DNA from: Durusdinium trenchii
Lineage: Eukaryota; Sar; Dinophyceae; Suessiales; Symbiodiniaceae
NCBI GenBank assembly: GCA_963970005.1
Contig: CAXAMN010021385.1
Coordinates: 457,375 to 521,374, forward strand
DNA: 64,000 nt
Reading direction: 5' to 3'
The position numbers and the translations under genes were made by a program. A model generated the notes under the pieces. The model worked only from the letters and a program-made list of their open reading frames with translations, did no database searches and was not told where the DNA came from. Each line of letters begins with the position of its first letter. Positions within the stretch are counted from its first letter, which is position 1. Of the stretch, positions 1-8,605 are shown one piece after another.

Positions 1-1
1 T

Positions 2-2359
2 GATGACCAAACATTGGATGAGTTGAATGTTGAACTAGGGTTTGTAGGAATGCAAGAAGAGATCTACAATTTGGAACACTGCAAAACAGGTAGGACGATT
101 TCAGAAATGGAAATGAAATCCTTTTGCAAGAAGTTTCCCAGTGCTCGGTCAAGTCCGCGGGTTGCAGCTTTCAAGTCAGCAGAGCGAGTGAGGACTCGCA
201 TTGTTGCCAAAGACTTCAACAGAGGTCAATCAGCCAGGAGCCTTGGATTTTCTTCACCGACACCGTCTATTGAAGCGTTGCATCTTATTCTAGCTATTTC
301 AGCAACCAGACGCTACTTGCTTCGTTCGTTGGATGTCTCACATGCCTGCATGCACAGCCCTTTGGGAAAGGACATGCATGTCGTGTTGAAATTGCCCTTG
401 AGCGTGAGTTTGGACGATGGACAACCCGCTTTCCTTGTGTTGGATAAAGCCTTGAATGGTCTTAGGGATGCTTCACTTTGTTGGCTTCAGTTGTTGTCGG
501 AGACTGTGAAAACCATTGGTCTTTGGACCGACTCCATTGAGCCGTGCGTGTACAGTGGAGCAGTGTACGACGGAGACACACACCTTGGACATGTCCTGGT
601 TATAGTCTATGTGGACGACATCTTGCTGGCCTCGTCGACGGAAGAGGCAGAAGCTTTTGTTGTGGACACCATCTCCAAGGTTGTTCCGACCAAGACCACT
701 GGACAAATTCCATTGGAAGGAGGGTCGCTCACATTCATTGGTCGAATCATCCAACGAGTTGCTCATGGAGACGAGTTGTTGTTGTCGATCAACCCGTCTT
801 ACTTGGACTCCACCTTCAAGGAGTATGGCATTGACAAAGGGAGTGATGCAGCCCCGGATGTCGCAAGTCATTTGGAGAAAACAATGACAGACGAGAATGC
901 CAAGAAGCCTTTGAGTAGTGAAGCGTATGGACGCTTTCGACGGGCATTGGGCAAACTCTTGTGGATGAGCCAGGTGAGACATGATTTGAAGACATGGTTG
1001 AGCATCATTGGATGCCATCAAGCATCACCCATGTCAGGAACGGAGGCAGCGCTTAGATCGGTGTTGCGTTTTCTCAAAAATGATATGCATGTTGCCCTTG
1101 TCTTCCCGACTCGTGATCCTTCTTTGGATAGTCAAGTGGGTGAGAAGCAATTGAGAACTGTCAATCTCCATTGTTTTTCGGATGCCAGCTTCGCTCCGTA
1201 TCGGTTCAACAAACGCCGTGGTATCTCAGGAGGTTGCGTTTTCTTTGAACGCTCACTTGTACGGTCGTTAGCTCGACAACAGCACGCACTTTCACTCTCA
1301 TCTTGTGAATCTGAGTTGTATGCATTGCAGTCAGTATGCCAGGAGTCTGTTGCATTTGGAAAGTTGGTACACCGATTGCTGTTTAGCATTGAGGAGATGG
1401 ACGAACCAGATCCAGTTCATGTATTCCTCGAATCGGACAGCTCGTCGGCATTGCAGTTGGTGAAAGCCTTAGACATTCCAAAGAAAAGCAGACATGTTGA
1501 GATCCGATTGTTGTGGTTGCGTGAACAGTTGAATGACGGGCAGTTGTTTGTATGCCACCGACGTGGAGAGTCAAACCCTGCCGATCTTTTCACCAAGTGC
1601 CTTCAGAGTCGTCTCTTCTTTGTGCACAGGTTCACGATCGGCCTTGTCAAACTAAGTGGACTTCTTGAGATGTTGGCGATTATGCAGTACGCTGTAAGCT
1701 CAGGAGCTCGAGCTTCTTCGGATTTTGCAATCGTGGAAGTGTGTTGCTCAGAGCATTCATCTCTTCGCAGAGCATGCGAGTACCCAAGAATCCCTTATGT
1801 TGGCATCACCGCCCAGATGCAGAGTAGAACCACCTTTGTACGTGTTCGGACTTGTGTTCAACAATGGGAGAAAGCAGCTCTTTGGGTACATGTTCATGCA
1901 TCAACCCCATGTTCCTCAGGATCCCCTTTGAGGAACTTCTCAACAACGAATGTCGTCACTGCAGCAGAACAGGAGTGGCCGGAGGTCATTGAAGCTGTTC
2001 GAAGTTACTTGAGCTTAGGTCACAGTGCTTCGTTTGAACTTCCACAGGTGAATTCCATCTGGTCACGACCTGAGACGAAGGATGTCCTGTTGCAATGTGG
2101 ACTGACTAACGAGTGCTTTGTACGCCTTTGCAGGACTGGAAGCGTGAATGTACAGGGGGAACCTATAGGGAAAACCCTAAAGTTCGCTTCGACGTCAAAA
2201 GGCTTTTGCACTGTGCTTCATAGGAGGTTTGGTGTTTGCACTTGTAAGCTAGAGCATGCAGCTATGGACCATGTGGACTATCCTAGTACAGCTAGCTACA
2301 CGAAGAAACTAGCAAGAGGGATCGTCGATGCCGTTCGTGGAGCTCGTAGAGATCCTTAG
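2..2359 (+). CDS. Ty1/copia pol, 3' part: reverse transcriptase, RNase H and methyltransferase-like tail
   Basis: The frame is open from the window edge to TAG at 2357-2359, so the 5' part (Gag, protease, integrase) lies outside. The reverse transcriptase is intact: the first catalytic Asp is in SLDVSHACMHS and the second motif is YVDDILLAS (about 605-635). Copia-type RNase H follows, with Asp in FSDASFAP (about 1172-1197), Glu in SSCESELYAL (about 1300-1328) and Asp in ESDSSSALQ (about 1430). Normal copia Pol stops soon after the RNase H; here about 230 further codons run on in frame. They resemble a class I methyltransferase fold: a VEVCCSEHSSL glycine-loop-like motif near 1730, a STPCSSGSP motif near 1900, FELPQVNSIW near 2035, and a conserved-looking end with MDHVDYP...SYTKKLA. 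The enzyme would copy element RNA to DNA; the role of the tail is inferred only. No internal stop or frameshift is seen, which suggests a recent or constrained copy. Confidence 0.9.
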   Translation, partial: DDQTLDELNVELGFVGMQEEIYNLEHCKTGRTISEMEMKSFCKKFPSARSSPRVAAFKSAERVRTRIVAKDFNRGQSARSLGFSSPTPSIEALHLILAISATRRYLLRSLDVSHACMHSPLGKDMHVVLKLPLSVSLDDGQPAFLVLDKALNGLRDASLCWLQLLSETVKTIGLWTDSIEPCVYSGAVYDGDTHLGHVLVIVYVDDILLASSTEEAEAFVVDTISKVVPTKTTGQIPLEGGSLTFIGRIIQRVAHGDELLLSINPSYLDSTFKEYGIDKGSDAAPDVASHLEKTMTDENAKKPLSSEAYGRFRRALGKLLWMSQVRHDLKTWLSIIGCHQASPMSGTEAALRSVLRFLKNDMHVALVFPTRDPSLDSQVGEKQLRTVNLHCFSDASFAPYRFNKRRGISGGCVFFERSLVRSLARQQHALSLSSCESELYALQSVCQESVAFGKLVHRLLFSIEEMDEPDPVHVFLESDSSSALQLVKALDIPKKSRHVEIRLLWLREQLNDGQLFVCHRRGESNPADLFTKCLQSRLFFVHRFTIGLVKLSGLLEMLAIMQYAVSSGARASSDFAIVEVCCSEHSSLRRACEYPRIPYVGITAQMQSRTTFVRVRTCVQQWEKAALWVHVHASTPCSSGSPLRNFSTTNVVTAAEQEWPEVIEAVRSYLSLGHSASFELPQVNSIWSRPETKDVLLQCGLTNECFVRLCRTGSVNVQGEPIGKTLKFASTSKGFCTVLHRRFGVCTCKLEHAAMDHVDYPSTASYTKKLARGIVDAVRGARRDP

Positions 2360-2410
2360 TTCTTGTTTGTTGGAATGAGCACCTTTTGGCAGTTGTGCAT
2401 GATGTTCAGT

Positions 2411-2837
2411 TTGAAAGGGGGACAATTTGCAGTGAATAGCATTGGATGTGTTCCTTGACTTTCACTTTTCAGCGTTTTGTTTCACGTTCGTGTTTTGGCC
2501 TTAGCTTCAAAGAAGAAGGCGTCGAGCTTACTAGATTTTCAGTACAGCAGACCACTTTTGTTGAACGCAAAGCAGTTCAAACAAGTAAGAATGTATGCCA
2601 CGAAACGTCGCAAACTTTCAAAGAGAGTGTCACAAACTTTGACAAAACGATGCATGCACAATGTCTTCAGCATGTATACACTACACAGTTCATACTGTAT
2701 GTACATATCTCCGCCTTCTCACCTCCCGCTTCCCTTGGTTGTTTTTGGAAACCTGGATAGGGGAGAGGAGTCCCGAGCTAGAGGTCACTTTGGTGCCCTG
2801 GTGGTTGTGGGCAGCACCGTAGTGAAAGCGGTGAGCC
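2411..2837 (+). other. Polypurine tract and non-coding 3' end of the left copia element
   Basis: A purine run GAAAGGGGGA at 2413-2422 sits about 55 bp after the pol stop, where a plus-strand priming site is expected. The following TTTGCAGTGAATAGCATTGG resembles the motif repeated at 3750-3910. No matching 5' LTR lies in the window, so the LTR ends cannot be fixed. No gene is seen in 2424-2837. Confidence 0.45.
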
Positions 2838-3470
2838 ATGGCAAGTTCCAGCAGTCCAGCAAAATGGACGCCGGAGGATGAGTGGGCATTGTCCCTGTTG
2901 ATGCAGAAGCGTATGAACGCTGACACGACAGGAAGCTTTGGACCGCCATCTTTGCCGGAGAAAGGAGCGCTGCAGTCCGCTGGCGCGATGCATGATGGGT
3001 CAAAGAGACGATGGGTGGCAGAACCGGAGGCAGCTTCAGAGTGGGAGCAAGTGAACACTGAGAGTGCACCGAGCTATGCAGGAAAGGTGAGAATGGATGA
3101 CACACTTTTCGAGGAAGCCCTAGTGGCGGCCTTGGACGCCTCTCCAGTGATCGGCGCAGCCAGCCAGAAAGAGGCTGACAATGACCTCCCAGTTGACCTC
3201 CCACCTGGTGTTGACAGCCTGACGCAGTGGGGACGCACCATGATGTCCTTTGGGCAATACAAAGGGAAGTATTGCTACCATGAGATCGCCAGTGGAGCAA
3301 GCTTCTGGGACTATAAGAAGTGGGTGAGGACCCACATCAAACCTGGAGCTAGCAAAGGAGCAGCTTTGGATTTTGCATCCTACCTGCGAGCGTATGACAA
3401 AGAACATGGGCGTTCACAGTTGCCGGTTTTTCCAGGAACATCGATTCCCCGGCAGTTCAAAGATGCCTAG
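2838..3470 (+). CDS. Uncharacterised 210-aa protein with DUF3820-like FGxYKG motif
   Basis: Single uninterrupted frame starting at ATG 2838 in a good context (gagccATGG) and ending at TAG 3468. The N-terminal two-thirds is Ser/Ala/Glu-rich without a recognised fold. Residues about 130-200 read WGRTMMSFGQYKGKYCYHEI, then an aromatic WDYKKWV patch and DFASYLRAYD. This order (W-G-x-T, FG-x-YKG, Y/W-x-KWV) resembles the small DUF3820 family ('FGKYKG...YLxW'), which I recall in many dinoflagellate proteins; the function is unknown. It lies between two polypurine tracts (2413 and 3587), so it may be an accessory ORF of a retroelement instead of a host gene. A further in-frame stretch follows the stop at 3489-3698 but shows nothing recognisable. 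Confidence 0.55.
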   Translation: MASSSSPAKWTPEDEWALSLLMQKRMNADTTGSFGPPSLPEKGALQSAGAMHDGSKRRWVAEPEAASEWEQVNTESAPSYAGKVRMDDTLFEEALVAALDASPVIGAASQKEADNDLPVDLPPGVDSLTQWGRTMMSFGQYKGKYCYHEIASGASFWDYKKWVRTHIKPGASKGAALDFASYLRAYDKEHGRSQLPVFPGTSIPRQFKDA

Positions 3471-3582
3471 GGACCGAAGGGCATCCAGATGGATTTGGAA
3501 TTGGCTATGAGCCAGGCAGCGCTGGAATTTTTGAAAGCAGCTTGGACCTGGACGCCTCTCGTGTGGTTTTGGTCTCACTCCA

Positions 3583-3600
3583 GCTCAAAAGGGGGTGTGA
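3583..3600 (+). other. Second polypurine tract, possible LTR start
   Basis: CTCAAAAGGGGGTGTGAAA: a purine run directly followed by TGTG, the form expected at a PPT/3' LTR junction. It is 1.17 kb after the first PPT-like run. No second LTR copy is present in the window to confirm it. Confidence 0.3.
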
Positions 3601-3710
3601 AATTTGGATGTGCGAGACGCACCAGATGTGGTGAGCTGGATGTTTTGTGTGCGACAATGGCATATATGGATGCCATAGTGGAATCCATGAAGATGTGAGG
3701 ATTTTTGCAT

Positions 3711-3915
3711 GCTGAGTATCACCATCGGGTGATGCTTATTTGGACACCTTTGCAATGAACTAGCATTGCACCAGCAACAAGCTCTTCACGCACCAGGTAT
3801 CATCAACGGATGATGCTAAGGTGAACACTTTTGCAGTGATCTAGCATTGCACGCCAATATCATCGAAGATGACATTGGAACGAACACCTTTGCAACGGAC
3901 TAGCATTGCCCTTTT
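3711..3915 (+). repeat. Degenerate tandem repeat, about 55-80 bp unit, three copies
   Basis: Three copies begin TATCACC/TATCATC near 3717, 3798 and 3858, and each carries CxTTTTGCA-(n)-CTAGCATTGC (about 3750, 3830 and 3890). The same core is found just after the first polypurine tract near 2427, linking the array to the copia LTR region. Confidence 0.6.
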
Positions 3916-4663
3916 CAGGCACAATGGTACGAAGTTTGTTTTTGGAAGAGGCCATAATTTCCAAAAGGCCAAAAGCTTTTGTATGCATTTTTGAATGCGC
4001 GCATCTCACATTGTGATCTGCACGCATGATCACAGCACGTACAGTGTGCATATGCTTTGCATTTTGAAAGCAGTTTGCACGATGTGTTTTGGAAGCACAT
4101 TTGAATGTGTCATGAACGTCGTTCAGTTTCATGTAAAGATGGAAACGATGAACGCAGCTTTTGCACGCAGTCCGTTGAACTTTTCAACTTTTGGACGCCT
4201 TGCAATGTTTTTTCTCTCAAGAAGGAGAGGCTCAAGCAGAAGTGACGAACGTCACGTTGGTTGTGAGTAAAAGGGACGGCCTGAACCTTGAAAGTGTTTC
4301 GAGTTGTTTGCTTTTGTTTCTTTGCTCAGCTTCGTGTGTGTTGTATACACGTATACACACTTAACAGGACGCGTAATCGCGAGGGCTTGTGCACGCGTAC
4401 TTCGTAGCAGTAACACGTTACGCTGGTAGCGCGTAAACGTACAGGCATCTTGGGTAGAGCTCCTTCCATCTGAAGGACCAGACTCTGACGCCTTTGACGA
4501 GGAGATTTTGGTTTCCGCCGCCCGTGCGGCACGATCCATCATGGTCTCGAACGCTTGCTATCTACCGGCAGCACACTGAGCCATGGCCCCCTATTCCGGA
4601 ATACTGACGATAAAATTGCACATCTCCTGCTTACTAAAGATTCTGCCCCTGGCCCTTTGCACT
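3916..4663. other. No gene seen; possible remainder of an LTR
   Basis: No convincing frame in either direction. The segment 4340-4470 is CpG-rich (runs such as ACGCGTAATCGCGAG and GTTACGCTGGTAGCGCG) and contains the palindrome GTATACACGTATAC, unlike the flanking AT-richer sequence. It may be the promoter part of the copia 3' LTR, but no second copy is here to test that. Confidence 0.35.
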
Positions 4664-4870
4664 TGACGATGACGATGATGATGATGATGATGACCCTTGG
4701 CAATCTCATCAATCACCTGCGCCTGCGCAATGGATGTGATGATGACGATGACGATGATTGTGATGATGATGATGATGATGGTTGTCATGACAGTGACCTC
4801 GATGATCCTGGTGATGACAGTGACTGCTGATGCTGATGGTATCGTACTGACTATGGTGATATCGATGATC
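4664..4870. repeat. GAT/ATG trinucleotide low-complexity tract
   Basis: Runs of (GAT)n/(ATG)n at 4666-4694 and 4735-4800, decaying into imperfect copies to about 4870. Long frames here on both strands encode Asp-, Met-, His- or Ile-runs only and are artefacts of the triplet repeat. Confidence 0.85.
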
Positions 4871-6480
4871 ATGATAAAAATGATACTTGGACAATTGAAA
4901 TTAGTATATAACCATTCTGGAAGGAGAACCTCGCAGGTGCTTTCGGAAAAAAATTAGCATCAAAAACCATGTCTGGTGCAAGAGAGAATTTGGGAGGCAC
5001 AAGGATATTTTCAATTCGTTTTTCAGACTTACGTGCTTCAGGTTTTGTGGTGTTGCGCAAATGAATGGATGTCAAATGCAGGGCCAACATGGTTCCATCG
5101 CGTAGCCAGTCAATAGACATTGGTGCTTTGAAAAAGCAATGATTTGTTAAAGTAGAGTGTTTTTAAGTACAGGATTCACGTGGCATCAGAGGCATTGCAC
5201 TGTTCTAGGTTTGGTACGGTTTCTCTTTGTTCATTTTTTAATGACAAATTTGATTTGCCCAGCGCAACACACACGATTGGACTGAGTGCAATGATTGTAG
5301 TGCTAAGTGAGTGGTTTGGGCACTCCAGTTGGAATGCCGCTGTTTCATGCATAGGATTCAATCCATGACGTTCTTTTGGTTTCAATCAACATGCGCGGCA
5401 CAGTTGGACTTATGTGCATGGGGAAACTCATGGACCAAGCACATCCAAACACATTCTTTAGTGCACTCGTTGTTAGTTCACAGTTCTGAGTCGTCACCAT
5501 AGTGTAATCGGTCGATGCTTTGTTCTGCCAATCTTGGTTCCAATTGGGTAGTCGCAATTTCGCAATGTCTGTACGAGGGAGAACGCATGACAAGAAACCA
5601 CAATGGGCCATTTTGGCAAGGGAACTTTGTTCGCTGAAGTATTGGCTCATTTGACGCAGCTTGAACATGTTCGTGGCTACAGCAGGGTTCCAAGCCTGCC
5701 AAGTACTATGATTCGTGTTCATGCACTATGAAACATATTATCCAAACTGTTTCTGCACTTGCATTTTTGGTTTCAGGCATCATCATCTTCAGCTCCTGTG
5801 AGCTCAAGGCTGCTCACAAATTCCTGATTATTTTTGATTCAATCTAATTTGATTGTGCGAGGCATGTACACAGTCAGTTTGTCCTGAGACCGTTTGAATC
5901 CTGGAAAACAGAGGCGGTGGTCTTGATTCGTTAGCATCTGAAAAGCCTTGGTAAAACTTTGCACATCTTGAAAGGCATTCTCTGCGAGAACGCTTGCCTG
6001 TGTACTTGGTGCCTTTGCAGCAGGCTTGATGCAACACATTTGTCCAGGCTTGCCATTCTTGGTTTTTTAGATCTTGTTGACGTGTCACCTTGCAAGGCCG
6101 TTCTTTGCGGGCGAACTGGAGCCGTGATGCCTTTCAACTGAACATCCATTTGTGTACTGCAATGCAAGATTGATCTTTTTCGTGGGTCTCCCATTCAATG
6201 CCAGTGTAGGTTACTTGAAGTTTGTTTCTTTGCATACTTGCAGTGCTGAGCCATTGTGGTTGAAATGTGTTTCAATACCATGACGCAGAGCATGATGGAC
6301 AGTCTTCAAGGGTGTAATACTTCCACTCAAGCACAGCAAATCGATCCAGTGATTGTCAAGAGAACGTGTCTGAATGTGGTTTTCTTTCTGGGGTACAATA
6401 CATCAGAAATATAACAAATGAGTATTAGTATGTGACTGCCCACTCACTCTTGCATGTTGCTTCGAAGTCAAGACAATGCT
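4869..6480 (-). pseudogene. Decayed coding stretch, unidentified, minus strand
   Basis: Read on the minus strand from about 6400 downwards, several stretches look like real protein (mixed composition, few rare codons) but in changing frames with in-frame stops: about 6400-6210 contains DNHWIDLLCLSGSITPLKTV; 6210-6010 contains TYTGIEWETHEKDQSC; 6039-5839 contains LAENAFQDVQSFTKAF; 5720-5345 contains NMFKLRQMSQYFSEQSS; 5120-4930 contains KFSLAPDMVFDANFF. The shifts between neighbouring blocks and stops inside them fit a pseudogene better than introns, though some breaks could be splice sites. I do not recognise the family; a dead mobile element or retroposed gene is the simplest guess. Confidence 0.4.
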
Positions 6481-6501
6481 GGATAATCTGTAGATCTATG
6501 A

Positions 6502-7048
6502 AGCCAGAGAAAGCGAAGCTGCCAAAGCTGCTAAAGCTTCCAAAGCTGTTCGCTCGTCTGAAGCTTATGTTTCAGCTGTGAAAATGTGCGGGGGGCCGTC
6601 TAACTCTCCCACTATCTTCCCTAAGGCGCCAATGGTGGCCTGGCTCTTGGGCAGTTTCTAAATCCCTTCGAAGCGCAAACTCGCGTTGCTGAGGCCAAGG
6701 CCAAAGCCAAGGCAAAGGCCACGGTAAAGGTGAAGGCGAAGGCAAAGAGTTCAAGACTCTCTGCAAAAAGGGGTTCCAAAGTGTCCAGAGAAGAAGAAGA
6801 CAACTTGAAGACCTTTGCAGAGTTTTCGCCTGGTGATGCTGTTTGCCTGGTGGGATTGCAATCCTTTGCAAAGTTGAATGGTCAACATGGGACTCTACTT
6901 TCCTATGATGATGAACGAAAACGATGGCAAGTGGAGCTGAAGGATGGAGTGAGAAACGTCTTGGTTTCAAACTTAAGTCGAAAACCTCAAGCCACTCCCC
7001 AGCGGCAAGCAAAGCAAGCTGCAAAGCGTCCGATGCACTCAACAAAGG
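6502..7048 (+). CDS. Exon(s) of an Ala/Lys-rich protein with SH3-like motif
   Basis: A frame is open from an acceptor at 6625 (ctaag|G) to about 7048. It begins with alternating Lys/Ala (6694-6750, helix- or linker-like), then SFAKLNGQHGTLLSYD (about 6865-6910), RWQVELKDG and NLSRK. The order LNG-x-x-G-(n)-RW-x-V-x-L-(n)-NL is the signature of an SH3-like barrel repeat that I recall in many dinoflagellate proteins. An upstream exon-like piece at 6502-6590 (EAAKAAKASK) may be spliced to it. No start codon is certain; the next exon is not found. It could be a separate gene upstream of the channel. Confidence 0.5.
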
Positions 7049-8239
7049 ACAGGCTGGGCATGCAATTTAAACGTTGCAATTTCGGTTTGCATCGCACGTT
7101 TACTAGCTGTGAAACCTTGTGTCTTCTGTCTTGGACTTTGGAGTTACCTACGAGTTGCCTTCATGCCTTGTTGCCTCAGTTGCAGGATGAGACCAAGCCA
7201 AAACGCACTTGTTCGTCCAAGGATGCGCTTAATTGGTGCTGAGAATTCGAAGTTAGAGCAGTTTAATGAAGCTGTCATGATTGTCATGCACAATTCTTGT
7301 GGTGACAGCAGTTTCCAGGATGTTATCCCAGCTTCAAGCTCCAGGCTTGACGGGCAACACTCTCTTCATGGACGACCTGTGGGTGTATGTGCAGGGACAC
7401 GAACCCATGACCCGTAAGAAAGGTCAAACATCGCAATTTGTACTTTTTCAGGACCTACCGGGACCACAACACCATGACACCCACCCATTTGGACATACTT
7501 TTGCTGCAATTGTGTGGTGTACGCTCTACTTAGAGCTCTCGTGAATCAACAGTATGACTGGCAAAGCCTTCTCGGTTGCCACCTACCAACATATATAGAA
7601 TATGTGAGAACTGGATGGTTTTCTTTCTGTTTAAAGTGCTAGCAATATTCCTCAAACTTCGACCCAAGGTTTGGGCTCCAGCTCAGAGGCTACACTCTAC
7701 CAAAAATGTGACCAGGATTGCACGTGACAGCAACTGGTACCAACAGGTAGATGTCTTCATGGATTCATGGCTTAAGTTTCCCCAAAAATCTGGAAATCAT
7801 TAGTGCAAGCTATTCTTCAAGGAAGCTTCCCCCGCCTCCAAGCTACCTGCCTCTAGCTAACCCCCTGTACTTGCCAGTTCCCTACACTTCTTTTGTGATG
7901 GTTGGAATGTGGCTGCATGCCTCGATGGCATGAAGCCTACGCACAGGTTAGAAGCTGATCAGCCCGCAGTGCAGCCAGCACTCCAGCAGCCCGAAAGGTC
8001 CTCACCTGTTCTGAGCTGAGTGAAGTTGCACAGTTTATCAAAGCTGATGACTGATCTGTACTTTGGATACAACAATCCGACCGCAATATATGAACCAGAT
8101 TTGTGTTGCATCTCCTAGGCTGTTTCCAAGGTGGACCCAACAGGAGTTTCCAAGGCACTGGTTCGCTGGAAAAGCTGTGCAGAATGTGTAACAGAGCCGC
8201 TTTAGTAGGCAGATCTGTACTTCCATGCACTTGTTTTTC
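7049..8239. other. No gene seen (contains one MITE-like remnant)
   Basis: Frames of 60-100 codons exist (for example 7109-7417, 7937-8284 minus) but they have no motif, no splice context and strongly skewed composition. The only structured item is the repeat at 7780-7866. Confidence 0.5.
7780..7866 (-). mobile_element. MITE-like family, copy 1 (short, reverse)
   Basis: Reads ATCTGGAAATCATTAGTG, the TTCTTCAAGGAAGCTTCCC half-hairpin and a CTAGCTAACCCCC end: an internally deleted reverse copy of the family seen complete at 19290-19497 and 36425-36630. Confidence 0.55.
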
Positions 8240-8415
8240 TGGTATCTGATGGTTTCTGGATTCTGGTGGCTTGTTATATATCACTTCCGGCTTCTGTTTG
8301 CTTTTAGTAGCTTCTTGTGGCTTTTGTTGTGGCTTCTGTTGGCTCTTAGTGGCTTCCTGTGGCTTCCCTCACTTTTGGTGGCTTTTGGTATTTCTTGGTG
8401 GCTCTGGCGGTTCTT
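8240..8415. repeat. Imperfect minisatellite rich in TGGCTT
   Basis: Repeated TAGTGGCTTC/TTTTGGTGGCTT words, roughly 12-27 bp apart. The Leu/Trp/Cys-rich frame over it (8225-8530) is produced by the repeat. Confidence 0.6.
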
Positions 8416-8605
8416 CTTCCTTGATTTCCGGGAGGAATCCTCCACAAAGACAAACTTTCTCTCAGAATACAAATCATTCCTTCTAGAAGCTTCTGCAGTT
8501 TTATACAACCGATTGTTCAGGATGAATTGATGCGTTTCTTTGGTGCCTCAACAGCCTTGACAAAACCAAGCCGCTTGTTACTTCAACGGGTTTAGCCTCT
8601 CAGCC

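Noticed and set aside
4555..4957. Poly-Asp, poly-Met, poly-His and poly-Ile frames
   Set aside because: Products of the ATG/GAT trinucleotide run on both strands.
8225..8530. Leu/Trp-rich membrane-like protein
   Set aside because: Composition follows the TGGCTT minisatellite; no ATG context and no homologous pattern.
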